Of a stretch of DNA of 64,000 nt, positions 55,373 to 64,000 are shown piece after piece. This DNA is from Gammaproteobacteria bacterium (GTDB lineage Bacteria > Pseudomonadota > Gammaproteobacteria > S012-40). The translations under genes and the position numbers were made by a program. Within the stretch, counting starts at the first letter, position 1. Each line of letters starts with the position of its first letter. The notes below the pieces were generated by a model. The model searched no databases and was not told the DNA's origin. It was given only the letters and a program-made list of their open reading frames with translations. The stretch spans positions 1-64,000 of the forward strand of contig JAOUMY010000015.1 of the NCBI GenBank assembly GCA_029881255.1, given 5' to 3'.

Positions 55373-56230
55373 GTGGATATCACTTTCATTCGTACTTATC
55401 TTGAGCTGTGTCGCAGTCGGCATTTCGGCAAGACCGCACAATCCCTGTTCATTACCCAATCTGCTGTTAGCGCCCGCATTCGACATCTGGAAGAACAACT
55501 AGGAGTCAAACTCCTGACCCGCGACCGAAACAACATTCAGTTGACCCCTGCTGGAGTGCGTTTTCAACGTCATGCCGAGGGCATCGTCTCTCTTTGGAAT
55601 ATTGCCCGACAGGAAACTGCGCTAGAGGACGAAAGTAAAACGCTTATGAGTATAGGCGGCGTCTATAGCTTGTGGGACACAGTTTTAATCTCCTGGCTTG
55701 GAAAGCTACGAGAAAGTCGCCCGGATCTGGCTGTACGCGCCGAGGCTCTGGACAGTAATTCAATCATTACCAGGATTAGAGAAGGCTCGGTTGATATGGG
55801 ATTCTTCTTCGATGCCCCGCGAGTCAATCAGATCAAACTTTTTGAATGCGGCAAAGTTGAATTTGTGATGGTGGCCACCGAAGCAAATCTGACCGCCAAG
55901 CAAGCTGTCGAAAAAGACAATTATATTCTTGTCGATTGGGGAACAGAATTTACCACTTCCCATGCCAATTTGTTCCCGAATATGGCGACCGTTTCCCTAC
56001 GCGTCAATCTGGGCCGACTGGCTCTGGACCAAATTGTCCGATACGGCGGTAGCGCCTATCTCGCGCGCGAAATGATACAACCCTATATCGATACCAAAGA
56101 AATTTTTCCAGTACTCGATGCGCCCACCATAGAGCGGAAGTTTTACATCGGATTCAGCATCAATAACCCGCGTCAGGACATGATAGAAGATATTTTAAAC
56201 ACGAGTTTCGCTTCATGCTCGGTGGTTTAA
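55373..56230 (+). CDS. HdfR-like LysR family regulator
   Basis: 285 residues, GTG start supported by alignment in mind with HdfR (MDITFIRTYLELCRSRHFG against the enteric form). The helix-turn-helix is QSLFITQSAVSARIRHLEEQ near 22-40, the linker follows, and the effector domain has YSLWDTVLISWL and ILVDWGTEF, typical of HdfR. HdfR represses flhDC and other genes in enterics. Here it sits 12 bases before the RimB-RimK gene, so it may control that gene or be expressed with it. Confidence 0.85.
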   Translation: MDITFIRTYLELCRSRHFGKTAQSLFITQSAVSARIRHLEEQLGVKLLTRDRNNIQLTPAGVRFQRHAEGIVSLWNIARQETALEDESKTLMSIGGVYSLWDTVLISWLGKLRESRPDLAVRAEALDSNSIITRIREGSVDMGFFFDAPRVNQIKLFECGKVEFVMVATEANLTAKQAVEKDNYILVDWGTEFTTSHANLFPNMATVSLRVNLGRLALDQIVRYGGSAYLAREMIQPYIDTKEIFPVLDAPTIERKFYIGFSINNPRQDMIEDILNTSFASCSVV

Positions 56231-56242
56231 AGAGACGCAATT

Positions 56243-57694
56243 ATGCTCAATGACAAAATCGTTGTTGGCAGTGAGGAATGGTGTAGCTTTCCAGGGCTGG
56301 GGGTTCCGGCCATAAAAGTCCGCGTGGATTCCGGCGCAAAAACGTCATCCATCCATGCATTCAATATTCATAGTTTTAAGCGTGACGGCAGAAACTGGGT
56401 TAGTTTTGACATACACCCGTTGCAACACAATCGCAAAGTCACCGTGCGTACAGAAGCACCTGTCATCGATCGACGCATCATCAAAAGTTCCAGCGGCCAG
56501 ACTGACAAACGCTATGTAATCAATACCACTATGGGTATTGGCGGTCAAAGCTGGGTGATAGAGCTGACGCTGGCCAACCGCGATACCATGGGCTATCGCA
56601 TGTTGCTTGGCCGCGAAGCGATGGAAAATCGCGTTCTTGTCGATCCATCGGAAAGCTTTCTGCTGGGTGATAAGACAGAAGAAGAAGTCGACGTTTTATA
56701 TGGCAAACCTCAAAAACCTAAGCAGGGTTTGAAAATCGCCTTGCTTGCGAGCAATCCTGAACTTTACAGCAATCAACGCATACTGGAAGCCGGCACACAG
56801 CGCGGCCATGAAATGATTTTTCTGAATATCGCCCAGTGTTATATGAAACTCGACGCCAACGCGCCTGAAGTACACACCCGTGGCGGCGTTGTGCTTGACG
56901 ATCTTGATGCGGTGATAACTCGGATACGCCCAAGCATGACGTTTTATGGCTGTGCATTGACACGGCACTTTGAAAGTATGGGCGTTTACACTGTGAATTC
57001 TTCTGCGCCGATTTCCCAGTCTCGGGACAAATTGTATGCGCTACAACTTTTGTTAAAAAATGGTTTGAGAATTCCTACTACGGGATTTGCCAATTCGCCG
57101 ATCGACACGGGTGATTTGATCGAAATGGTCGACGGCGCTCCGCTAATCGTCAAACTGCTCGAAGGTACGCAAGGACGTGGCGTGGTCTTGGCCGAAACAA
57201 AAAAGGCGGCAGAGAGCGTGATTAATGCCTTTAAAGCTATCAAAGCGAATTTACTGGTACAAGAGTTTATACAAGAGGCAAAAGGCAAAGACTTGCGCTG
57301 TTTTGTTATCGACGGAAAAGTTGTCGCTGCAATCCAGAGAGAGGCCGCGCCGGGTGAATTCCGCGCCAACCTTCATCAAGGGGGTTCGGCTTCCGTGGTA
57401 AAGGTCACGCAGGAAGAGAAAAAAATGGCGGTCAAGGCTGCAAAAATACTTGGACTGCAGGTGGCAGGTGTTGATCTCATTCGTTCGGAAAAAGGTCCGT
57501 TATTATTGGAAGTCAACTCTTCTCCTGGACTGGAAGGTATTGAAACCGCCACGGGTAAAGATATCGCCGGGATGATGTTTGGACCGATAGAGAAGGCTTT
57601 GAGCTGGAAGGTAACCAATAGTACTCGCCGTCTGGACGAAGACGACACAGATGGATTTGATCCCGAATACACAATGCCAGACTCTGACGGTTGA
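56243..57694 (+). CDS. RimB-RimK fusion: retropepsin-like protease plus ATP-grasp glutamate ligase
   Basis: 483 residues. The N-terminal ~150 residues match the RimB (PF05618 type) aspartic-protease-like domain, with the retropepsin triplet DSGA (29-32) and LLGREAMEN near 127. From about 165 a RimK domain begins: SAPISQSRDKLYALQLL, PLIVKLLEGTQGRGVVLAE, then LLLEVNSSPGLEGIE near the end, typical of S6-modifying RimK. RimK adds Glu residues to ribosomal protein S6, and RimB is its separate partner protease in other bacteria. Here both are one chain. It follows the HdfR-like gene by 12 bases. Confidence 0.88.
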   Translation: MLNDKIVVGSEEWCSFPGLGVPAIKVRVDSGAKTSSIHAFNIHSFKRDGRNWVSFDIHPLQHNRKVTVRTEAPVIDRRIIKSSSGQTDKRYVINTTMGIGGQSWVIELTLANRDTMGYRMLLGREAMENRVLVDPSESFLLGDKTEEEVDVLYGKPQKPKQGLKIALLASNPELYSNQRILEAGTQRGHEMIFLNIAQCYMKLDANAPEVHTRGGVVLDDLDAVITRIRPSMTFYGCALTRHFESMGVYTVNSSAPISQSRDKLYALQLLLKNGLRIPTTGFANSPIDTGDLIEMVDGAPLIVKLLEGTQGRGVVLAETKKAAESVINAFKAIKANLLVQEFIQEAKGKDLRCFVIDGKVVAAIQREAAPGEFRANLHQGGSASVVKVTQEEKKMAVKAAKILGLQVAGVDLIRSEKGPLLLEVNSSPGLEGIETATGKDIAGMMFGPIEKALSWKVTNSTRRLDEDDTDGFDPEYTMPDSDG

Positions 57695-57758
57695 TTTCGT
57701 GGTTCATGCCATAACAACAAGACTCAATACATCTCAAGCTCTTGAGAAAAAAACAAGC

Positions 57759-58361
57759 TTAATCTTCGACGAGTAAATCCTCGATAGTCGCGCCATTGAG
57801 CATATTAATCGCCTCTTGCTTGCATGCTTCCAGCAATTCTTCAGCGAGTCGTTTGTCGTTCAAGGCACGGGCGACTGCGAGTCCCCCAATCATCATGGCG
57901 GTTGTCGCCATAACTCCCTGTCTTTCGCAATCGGAATACGTATCGACATATTTTTGAATAATCGCATTCATACCTTTAAACGTCTCTGTATAGGCCTTGC
58001 GAATTTGTGGGTCTCTAACTGCTACATCGGTCGCCAGTGACGCGAGTGGGCACTGACATTCACCATCCAGATTTTGTTTATGCAAATAGCCTTCGAGCAG
58101 AGTATGTATCCAGGATTCACCATCGACACTTTCCGGCTTATTTTGCTTAAGCCCACTCACACTCGCGGCATAGCGTATGGATTCCTGGTATAGAGCCGAC
58201 TTGTTTTCAAAGTGGGCGTAAAACCCCCCGCGTGTCATACTGGCTTCGTTCATAATCTCATTGATAGAAACATTATCGTATCCTCTGGACGAGAATAAAC
58301 GATAAGCACTCTCCAATATACGTTGTCGACTCTGCTGCTTGTGCTCTCCTGTGTATGGCAT
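57759..58361 (-). CDS. TetR-family transcriptional regulator
   Basis: About 200 residues from ATG 58361, preceded by GAGGGTGGGG; an ATG at 58394 is a weaker start. The HTH is SRGYDNVSINEIMNEASMTRGGFYAHF (split as SRGYDNVSINEIMN, MTRGGFYAHFENK), followed by an effector domain with ECQCPLASLATDV and VMATTAMMIGGLAVARAL. It is not FabR by these motifs but belongs to the broad AcrR-like group. It is divergent from fabB with a candidate operator in its leader, so it may control fatty-acid synthesis or its own gene. Confidence 0.88.
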   Translation of the reverse strand: MPYTGEHKQQSRQRILESAYRLFSSRGYDNVSINEIMNEASMTRGGFYAHFENKSALYQESIRYAASVSGLKQNKPESVDGESWIHTLLEGYLHKQNLDGECQCPLASLATDVAVRDPQIRKAYTETFKGMNAIIQKYVDTYSDCERQGVMATTAMMIGGLAVARALNDKRLAEELLEACKQEAINMLNGATIEDLLVED

Positions 58362-58378
58362 TTTACCCCACCCTCTAA

Positions 58379-58396
58379 ATATGACCTTGATCATAT
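58379..58396. promoter_or_regulatory. Candidate TetR operator in the tetR-fabB region
   Basis: The perfect repeat ATATGA-N6-TCATAT lies 18 bases before the tetR start and about 50 bases before fabB. Its size and position suit a TetR-family operator. No promoter elements were confirmed. Confidence 0.5.
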
Positions 58397-58446
58397 ATTA
58401 TTTTGAACTAGCATGACTTGCCAGACTTTTTTTCAGAGGATGACCT

Positions 58447-59664
58447 ATGAGGCGTGTGGTGGTAACCGGTATGGGTATCGTTTCAAGCATCGGAAACAAC
58501 AAACACGAGGTGGAAGAGAGCTTAAAGACTGGACGATCCGGCGTCGTAAGGTCTGAAGAATATGCGGAGCGCGGGTTTCGCTCGCAAGTGCTAGGCTCGA
58601 TTAAGCTCGATATCGAAGAGGTACTGGATAGGCGGACACGACGCTTTATGGGTGGCGCGGCGGCGTATTCCTATCTGGCCATGCTTGAAGCCATAGACGA
58701 TGCGGGTTTGACACCAGCGGAGATTAGCAATGATATGACTGGGCTAATCGTCGGCTCAGGCGGACCGTCGACCAGCGCAATAGTGAGTGCCGCAGACATT
58801 GCCCGACAGCGGGGAGCCAGGCGCGTAGGTGTAACTCAAGTCCCCAAGGCCATGTCGAGTACGAGTTCAGCTAATTTGGCAACACTGTTTCCAATAAAAG
58901 GCGTGAGCTATTCCATCAGTTCTGCCTGCGCGACTTCCGCACACTGCATTGGCAATGCTGTTGAACTCATCCAATTAGGCAAACAAAATATGATGTTTGC
59001 TGGAGGTGGTGATGAAATCGATTGGACGTTTACCGTTTTGTTTGATGCCATGGGCGCACTCTCGTCGAACTATAACGACTCTCCTACTCTCGCTTCACGT
59101 CCGTTTGATGCACAGCGAGATGGATTTGTTATTTCGGGTGGTGGTGGAATACTTGTATTGGAAGAGCTCGAACACGCGAAGGCGCGCAGTGCGAAAATCT
59201 ATGGTGAAGTCGTCGGTTATGGAGCAACGTCTGACGGTGTTGATATGGTTGCACCCTCTGGCGAAGGCGCGCAGCGCTGCCTGAAGATGGCGCTTAGAAA
59301 ACTTGATTGTCCGGTGAACTATGTAAACGCTCATGCCACTTCAACAATAATTGGAGATGCGCAAGAACTACGTGCGCTAAAACAAATCTTCAATGAAAAT
59401 CTACCCTATATCAGCTCGACCAAGTCACTCACTGGTCATTCACAAGGTGCGGCAGGTGTACATGAGGCGATTTACAGCTTACTTATGATGCAGCACAATT
59501 TTATTTGCGCTTCCTCCAATCTCGATACGATTGATCCGGAAACTCAAAGCACAAAGATCGTCACACAGACTCTCTTTGATATTGAATTGGATTGCGTGCT
59601 TTCGAACAGTTTCGGATTTGGTGGAACAAACGCCTGTCTAGTTTTTCGTAGGCTTGATATTTAA
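58447..59664 (+). CDS. fabB: Beta-ketoacyl-ACP synthase I
   Basis: 405 residues with AGAGGA upstream of the ATG. The start [15 protein letters not shown], catalytic Cys161 ([12 protein letters not shown]), His296 (NAHATST) and His331 ([11 protein letters not shown]) and the end [11 protein letters not shown] match FabB rather than FabF. It elongates acyl-ACP and is needed for unsaturated fatty acids. Usually fabB is paired with fabA; no fabA is seen here. It is divergent from a TetR regulator and overlaps mshN by four bases at its 3' end. Confidence 0.94.
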   Translation: MRRVVVTGMGIVSSIGNNKHEVEESLKTGRSGVVRSEEYAERGFRSQVLGSIKLDIEEVLDRRTRRFMGGAAAYSYLAMLEAIDDAGLTPAEISNDMTGLIVGSGGPSTSAIVSAADIARQRGARRVGVTQVPKAMSSTSSANLATLFPIKGVSYSISSACATSAHCIGNAVELIQLGKQNMMFAGGGDEIDWTFTVLFDAMGALSSNYNDSPTLASRPFDAQRDGFVISGGGGILVLEELEHAKARSAKIYGEVVGYGATSDGVDMVAPSGEGAQRCLKMALRKLDCPVNYVNAHATSTIIGDAQELRALKQIFNENLPYISSTKSLTGHSQGAAGVHEAIYSLLMMQHNFICASSNLDTIDPETQSTKIVTQTLFDIELDCVLSNSFGFGGTNACLVFRRLDI

Positions 59665-60812
59665 TTGGCCGCGGTGAGAAACATCCTGACCGTGTGTAGC
59701 CTATCCTGAATATATTTTCTCACGTCAGGACTGAACTTTCCGATCTCGGCAGCACGTGTATATGCCTTTTCGGCTTCGGCGTATTGTTCTTCAAATTCAT
59801 GGGACAGGCCAATACCTAGCCACCATCGCCCCTCATTTGGCTGAAATTCGATCGCGAGTGTGTAAGACTTAATCGCCTTTCGATATTCACCTATGCTCTG
59901 CTGCACCGCCGCCAAGGTACTGTGATACTCTGCGCTATCACGGTATTTACGAGGCGTATCCTCGATCAAGTCCAAGGCATCATCCTGATTGTCTATCGTC
60001 AAATACAACTGCGCCAGCAGTTCCCGAAAACGAAAATAGTCTGGCATCGCTTGTATACCGTCAGACAATAGTGTAATCGCGACATCGTTACGTTGCTGGC
60101 TGATTAACATACCTGCGAGTGTTTCTCTGGCGTCCTTGTGTCTGGCGTCAAATTTAAGTGCCGAATTCAGGTACTCTTCTGCCTTACGATAATCTTTATC
60201 TCGTATCAAGCGCAACGCAGCCGCATAGGTTTGTTGAGCCAGTTGTGGATTGGATAGCTCGTGTACTCGTTTTTCGACCACGCCATCGGTTTCCGACTGA
60301 TTACTAGTCACAACTACATCTTCAGCACTTGTTTTTGCAGAAACTTTCTTTGCGAGCGCTTTTTTAACTTTCTCTGTTTTTGGCCTAGGCATTCCCTTTA
60401 TTGGTCTTGCTTGTACTACCTTAGGCGTCGCATGAATCTCAGGCTTTGTTGTCGGGTGTGCCGATACTATAACGGGCTCAATCTGTTTGACCGGTTCAGG
60501 CTGTTTGACTGGACCAGGCAACTTTTCCGCAATCACCTCCGGCGTCGGTGTCGCAGCTTTCGGAATAACATGATTCTCGGCGTTATTTGCCTTATCGGGA
60601 ACCTCTATACGACTAACAAATGGCTCTGAATACGAATGACTCTTGCTAGAGTCTCCCAGTATCTGCAATATTCCAAAGGTGACTATCGCTGTTAGCAGTA
60701 TGCTAAGCAAAACATAGCTAATTGTGTTTCCTCCACTACGTTGCGGCACAGAATATCCTCCGCCAGAGTGACGGTGATTGTAGTCATTCATCATGCGACT
60801 AACGACGTTCAC
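59661..60812 (-). CDS. mshN: MSHA biogenesis protein MshN
   Basis: 383 residues from GTG 60812 with AAGG eight bases upstream, giving [12 protein letters not shown], the form of other MshN. One membrane helix lies near residues 31-52, a long Pro/Lys/Thr/Val-rich periplasmic linker follows, and from about 185 TPR-like repeats occur ([22 protein letters not shown]-type). It is an inner-membrane component of the MSHA-type pilus machine. It is the last visible msh gene and overlaps fabB end-to-end by four bases. Confidence 0.9.
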   Translation of the reverse strand: MNVVSRMMNDYNHRHSGGGYSVPQRSGGNTISYVLLSILLTAIVTFGILQILGDSSKSHSYSEPFVSRIEVPDKANNAENHVIPKAATPTPEVIAEKLPGPVKQPEPVKQIEPVIVSAHPTTKPEIHATPKVVQARPIKGMPRPKTEKVKKALAKKVSAKTSAEDVVVTSNQSETDGVVEKRVHELSNPQLAQQTYAAALRLIRDKDYRKAEEYLNSALKFDARHKDARETLAGMLISQQRNDVAITLLSDGIQAMPDYFRFRELLAQLYLTIDNQDDALDLIEDTPRKYRDSAEYHSTLAAVQQSIGEYRKAIKSYTLAIEFQPNEGRWWLGIGLSHEFEEQYAEAEKAYTRAAEIGKFSPDVRKYIQDRLHTVRMFLTAAN

Positions 60813-60822
60813 ATGCGATACC

Positions 60823-61791
60823 TTATGTCATATAGTGCCATATCCCCAGTACACCCAAGCAGGTAAGCACAAAAGACGTCGCGATTACAGCCAACGCGCT
60901 CGCGAACCCAGAGCTATTCGCGTCTGCGCTGGCTTCGCGAATATGCTTCTTGTTAACTATCCTGTCACCCGTACCAAAGGCCAACATCATCCCCTTATGC
61001 GCTAGCGTATTTACTCGTCTCGGATTACCGCCGCTGGCTCGGTATATAGCATTGAGTGCCGCGCTAGAAAATACATCGCTGTTTCGATTACCACTGGATT
61101 TGATTCGTTGTGTGACATACTCTCGAGTCTGTGACTTGTTCATCGCCTTGAGTTCAACTGCAAACCCGATTCTTTGTACTAGACTATTGAGTCTGGGTTG
61201 TTTTAATTTTTGATCCAATAGTGGGTTCCCTAGCAGCACTAATTGCATAAGCTGCTGCGACTGCGATTCGAAAGCACTAAGTGTTGTCATGACCGCCAGC
61301 ACACCGGTACTTAGCTGTTCCGCGTTATCAGCAACGAGTATGACCGGTATATTGAAGCGCTCATGGAAGGCGCGCAGACAGGAATAGAGTTGCTTCAACA
61401 TGAATTGCGTACTGTAGTCACCGCGGTGTTCTATTCCCATTTCGTCGAGTATGCCCATGACGAAGGATTTCGGCGTGGCGGCAGTGCTCAACATATTCAC
61501 GATAAAATGAGACTTGGCTAGTGTTTCCATCAATCTATTTGTCAGATATGTTTTGCCACTTCCGCTTTCACCACTTATCTTGACGATACCTTCACCGGAC
61601 TGAATCGCATACTCTAACGTACTCAATAACTCGTACGCGGACGGATATACATAAAAAGTCTGACTATCCAGATTTGAAACAAAAGGCTTTTGAACAAGTG
61701 AAAAATGCGACAGGAACTCTTTATCCAAGGCCGGAGGAGTCGCTAGACTGTGGTGCTGTAGTTGATGATTTTCGCTTTGCAAGGCTAACAT
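60823..61791 (-). CDS. mshM: MSHA biogenesis ATPase MshM
   Basis: 322 residues. The AAA/ExeA-like ATPase has Walker A SGESGSGKT near residue 74 and Walker B ILVADNAEQL. The C-terminal residues about 297-318 form a membrane helix (SALAVIATSFVLTCLGVLGI), so this form is membrane-tethered. It lies 10 bases upstream of mshN. It acts at the secretin or pilus base in the MSHA system. Confidence 0.9.
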   Translation of the reverse strand: MLALQSENHQLQHHSLATPPALDKEFLSHFSLVQKPFVSNLDSQTFYVYPSAYELLSTLEYAIQSGEGIVKISGESGSGKTYLTNRLMETLAKSHFIVNMLSTAATPKSFVMGILDEMGIEHRGDYSTQFMLKQLYSCLRAFHERFNIPVILVADNAEQLSTGVLAVMTTLSAFESQSQQLMQLVLLGNPLLDQKLKQPRLNSLVQRIGFAVELKAMNKSQTREYVTQRIKSSGNRNSDVFSSAALNAIYRASGGNPRRVNTLAHKGMMLAFGTGDRIVNKKHIREASADANSSGFASALAVIATSFVLTCLGVLGIWHYMT

Positions 61792-61799
61792 GTTCTCTC

Positions 61800-63434
61800 C
61801 TATTCAAGCTCGGAAAAACGTTCAATACCCAACTTGGCCTCGATATTCCAATCCGTTGGTTTCGAAATGACAGTAGGCTTCACCAATATAATGAGTTCTT
61901 TCTTTACTCTGCTGATACGCTGCTGCTTAAACAAATTTCCCAGGAGAGGAATACTTCCCAGCAAGGGGACTTTAAATCGATTTTCAATTGTGGATTCTCG
62001 CATCAGGCCGCCGACAACAATAATTTGTCCACTTTCGGCCTTGACGATATTATCAGTCTCACGGACGGTGCTGGCCGCCAAGGGCAAATCGAACGATCTC
62101 CCGTTGACAACAAAGTTCTTCGTTTTTTGTGCCACTTCACTGACCGTCGGATGCAGATGTAAGGTAATATCGCCGTTGTTTTCAATTTGTGGTGTAACAT
62201 CCAATGCGATACCAGAGAAAAATGCTTCCAACTCGACAGAGGAATTAGGTTCTTGCGTTGTGCCCGCCTGATTATTTGTATAGTTGGTTTTGATTCCGGT
62301 AATAAAGAATTCGTCGCCACCCACCTTGATTACGGCCTTTTGATTATTCACAGTAGCAACACGCGGACTGGACAGCACACGCACATCGCCCTGCGACTGC
62401 ATCAGCTCGATAAACGCACCAAAATTCGCACCTGTAACTGCCGCTGTAAACATTCCACCAAAGGCAGAAGTTGCCGTTCCGACGATGTTCTGAGTAACCA
62501 GATCCGGTGTACTTGCCCCGGAAAACGCCGCGTTAGTCCCCGGATCACTGAGATCGCCACTCCCAACCTGTCCTAAGGTAAGCGCGTTACCGGCAACGTT
62601 TAGTAGTTGTCCCCAATTCACGCCCGACTGAAAGGCATTGTTCAATTCAACTTCTAATATCTTGGCCTCAAGTATGACCTGGCGACTAATCGCGTTGTGT
62701 GTACTTTCAATAAATCGTTCAACCAATCTCAATTCACTATTCGATGCGGTGACAACCACGAGTCCACTTTGCGGGTTAACGATGACTTTGCGTCCTGTTT
62801 TTTTACCCACAATAGACTCCATACTCGCGGTGAAGCCTTTCCAGAAGTCTGTCTCCGTATCTGTCGTGACACCTACATTGGTTTTCTTGTCGGTAATTCC
62901 ACCAGAGGATACATTCGTCGCCGAAGTCCCTTTGCGATTCACGTTAATATAGTTCACAGAAAAAATTCGCGTGCGTATGCCCTTGCCATAGACAAAGTAG
63001 CGATTTCCTTTTTTCTCGTAGTCGTAGCCATAGGTGTCACTCAAAGTAGCAAACACTTCATCCAGAGTGACGTTTTTGAGATTCAGCGTCACGCGCGCAG
63101 CAACGCCTTTATCCACAACCACGCTGAAGGATGTGTCTTTTACTAAACCAACGTAGACATCTCGGGCGATGGCGTTCTTTACCGAAAGATCAAATCGCTC
63201 ATCGATCTCCGAATCCCCATCCTGATGCAGCCCAACAACTATCGGTGGCAGCAAGGCACGGCTCACGGCATGAGGAACGCCGACATTCTTTAACGACTGA
63301 GTATCCCTCGCCTCTTCCAGAGCTTCAGTAATGCGCACGTGGGTGGCGCCACTCCACATCGCAGGAAAAGACTGACATGCTGACATCATCAACAATAGGC
63401 CTGTTATGGTTAATCCGTACAAAAGCTGCCGCAT
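61800..63434 (-). CDS. mshL: MSHA-type secretin MshL
   Basis: 544 residues, an outer-membrane secretin. The lipobox LMMSAC makes it a lipoprotein. An N1-like segment (VTLNLKNVTLDEVFATL) is followed by N-domain repeats (RKVIVNPQSGLVVVTAS) and the secretin core with the conserved VLSSPRVATVNNQKAVIKVG, then SGQIIVVGGLM and VPLLGSIPLLGNLF. It forms the pilus channel. It is immediately upstream of mshM by nine bases. Antisense frames here are shadows. Confidence 0.93.
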   Translation of the reverse strand: MRQLLYGLTITGLLLMMSACQSFPAMWSGATHVRITEALEEARDTQSLKNVGVPHAVSRALLPPIVVGLHQDGDSEIDERFDLSVKNAIARDVYVGLVKDTSFSVVVDKGVAARVTLNLKNVTLDEVFATLSDTYGYDYEKKGNRYFVYGKGIRTRIFSVNYINVNRKGTSATNVSSGGITDKKTNVGVTTDTETDFWKGFTASMESIVGKKTGRKVIVNPQSGLVVVTASNSELRLVERFIESTHNAISRQVILEAKILEVELNNAFQSGVNWGQLLNVAGNALTLGQVGSGDLSDPGTNAAFSGASTPDLVTQNIVGTATSAFGGMFTAAVTGANFGAFIELMQSQGDVRVLSSPRVATVNNQKAVIKVGGDEFFITGIKTNYTNNQAGTTQEPNSSVELEAFFSGIALDVTPQIENNGDITLHLHPTVSEVAQKTKNFVVNGRSFDLPLAASTVRETDNIVKAESGQIIVVGGLMRESTIENRFKVPLLGSIPLLGNLFKQQRISRVKKELIILVKPTVISKPTDWNIEAKLGIERFSELE

Positions 63435-63457
63435 GTTTGCCGTTTACCGGTGAATGT

Positions 63458-63808
63458 TTACCGGTTTGCCTCCATTGATCCTGTGTGCGTTATCAATTGT
63501 AATTCCATCTTTTTTTGTCCTTTTTGTAATACCACACTGTTATGTGAAATCGATATCACTGTTGCGCCCGTAATCTTGTCGCCGATGGACAGGGCCTTGC
63601 CGTTGATCACGGCAGTTTTTCTGTTTTGTGACAGCAGTATTTGCTGTAGTACTAACAAAGAGTTATCAAGCTTTTTTTGCGTAGGCGTATGGACTTTCGG
63701 CGCGCCATCCGGGTCAGGAGCGGTTGGATCTCGTAAACCCGAAAGTGAATCGGCTCTTGGCAGAGACACCCATAGGCTCAGCAACACAAAGATAATCAAC
63801 GCTTTCAT
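63458..63808 (-). CDS. mshK: MSHA biogenesis protein MshK
   Basis: 116 residues with a signal peptide ending near RA-DSL. The mature part starts LRDPTAPD, then a GspC-like small domain (LQQILLSQNRKTAVINGKALSIGDKI and TVISISHNSVVLQ split as ISHNSVVLQKGQK). It is 23 bases upstream of mshL. No Shine-Dalgarno is seen; instead a hairpin sits directly before the ATG. Confidence 0.85.
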   Translation of the reverse strand: MKALIIFVLLSLWVSLPRADSLSGLRDPTAPDPDGAPKVHTPTQKKLDNSLLVLQQILLSQNRKTAVINGKALSIGDKITGATVISISHNSVVLQKGQKKMELQLITHTGSMEANR

Positions 63809-63810
63809 AG

Positions 63811-63829
63811 ACGGGTATCAGCAACCCGT
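63811..63829 (-). promoter_or_regulatory. Hairpin immediately before the mshK start codon
   Basis: ACGGGT and ACCCGT form a perfect 6-bp stem with a 7-base loop, ending two bases before the ATG, exactly where a ribosome-binding site would be. It could limit mshK translation or require coupling. Confidence 0.45.
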
Positions 63830-63891
63830 ATGCCAAGCGTGTTTAGATAGAAATTGGGGAGATAGAGAGAGTTAGGCCGTGAGCAGAGAAA

Positions 63892-64000
63892 CTAGATTCT
63901 TAGCCACTCGGCATCCATGCTTAGCGTATAAATCACTAATTGCAGCTGTGCATCCTTTTTCGCCTGGGTACGCAAGGTCGCACTGTTCCAGCTGATTTGC
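63892..64000 (-). CDS. mshJ: Probable MshJ, C-terminal end only
   Basis: Only the last 35 codons are in the window, ending at the stop near 63892. The tail reads ISWNSATLRTQ, then LQLVIYTLSMDAEWLRI, matching the end of MshJ-type (GspM/PilO-like) proteins of the MSHA cluster. It lies just upstream of mshK, as in other msh loci. An 83-base gap separates them. Confidence 0.65.
   Translation of the reverse strand, partial: QISWNSATLRTQAKKDAQLQLVIYTLSMDAEWLRI

Noticed and set aside
57760-57775. Terminator from CTCAAG-CT-CTTGAG plus seven As after the RimB-RimK gene
   Set aside because: The A-run is on the wrong side for plus-strand termination, and on the minus strand the T-run precedes the stem.
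1-64000. Mobile elements, prophage, CRISPR, toxin-antitoxin or biosynthetic cluster
   Set aside because: No transposase, integrase, repeat-spacer array, phage structural gene or modular synthase was found on either strand.

Overview
The window reads as the chromosome of a free-living, Gram-negative gammaproteobacterium. The evidence is the block ftsH-folP-glmM-tpiA-secG-tRNA-Leu(GAG) running into a 14-gene nuo operon, the yhbY/rlmE pair, a fused MnmC, a FabB-type ketoacyl synthase, an HdfR-like LysR regulator and MSHA-type pilus genes. I see no phage, insertion sequence, integron or CRISPR array, and no obviously broken gene. The species cannot be named from sequence alone.

Layout. 1-5.5 kb: a partial, exported SoxB/5'-nucleotidase-like protein with altered metal-site motifs, a CAP-domain lipoprotein, a stand-alone cyclic-nucleotide-binding protein and an HDOD protein. 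5.6-20.1 kb (minus strand): complex I, nuoA to nuoN, with a candidate promoter near 20.2 kb. 20.3-30.9 kb: housekeeping genes (tRNA-Leu, secG, tpiA, glmM, folP, ftsH, rlmE, yhbY, a DUF4149 protein), then metZ and mnmC. A SAM-II type riboswitch with an intrinsic terminator fills the gap between mnmC and metZ. 31-36.2 kb: a 1007-residue surface lipoprotein and a tandem-repeat outer-membrane protein, both carrying His/Met-rich stretches, with a possible 32-codon gene between them. 36.4-38.9 kb: modABC molybdate importer. 39.2-44.2 kb: a chemoreceptor, a hybrid histidine kinase and a small exported protein. 44.2-48.9 kb: an envelope operon of an RND/MMPL transporter, a LolA-like protein and a DUF1302 outer-membrane protein. 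49.5-53.2 kb: a translationally linked PAS-PAS kinase, single-domain response regulator and REC-GGDEF-EAL protein. 53.3-54.6 kb: an arsR-arsM pair whose first gene looks leaderless, with a palindromic operator over the -10 and start codon. 54.7-57.7 kb: a short MscS-like channel, an HdfR-like regulator and a RimB-RimK fusion. 57.8-59.7 kb: a TetR regulator divergent from fabB. 59.7-64 kb: mshN, mshM, mshL, mshK and the end of an mshJ-like gene.

How they work together. The central half is core energy and cell-envelope metabolism. The right half is sensing and surface behaviour: chemotaxis, c-di-GMP turnover, pilus assembly and envelope lipid or lipoprotein traffic. S-adenosylmethionine is a recurring theme: metZ controlled by a SAM riboswitch, mnmC and rlmE methyltransferases, and arsM. 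The points most worth a second look are the riboswitch wedged between mnmC and metZ, the leaderless self-repressing arsR, the lipoprotein/repeat-barrel pair, the altered SoxB-like site, and the three-gene envelope operon. No wholly new multi-gene system could be proved by reading alone.
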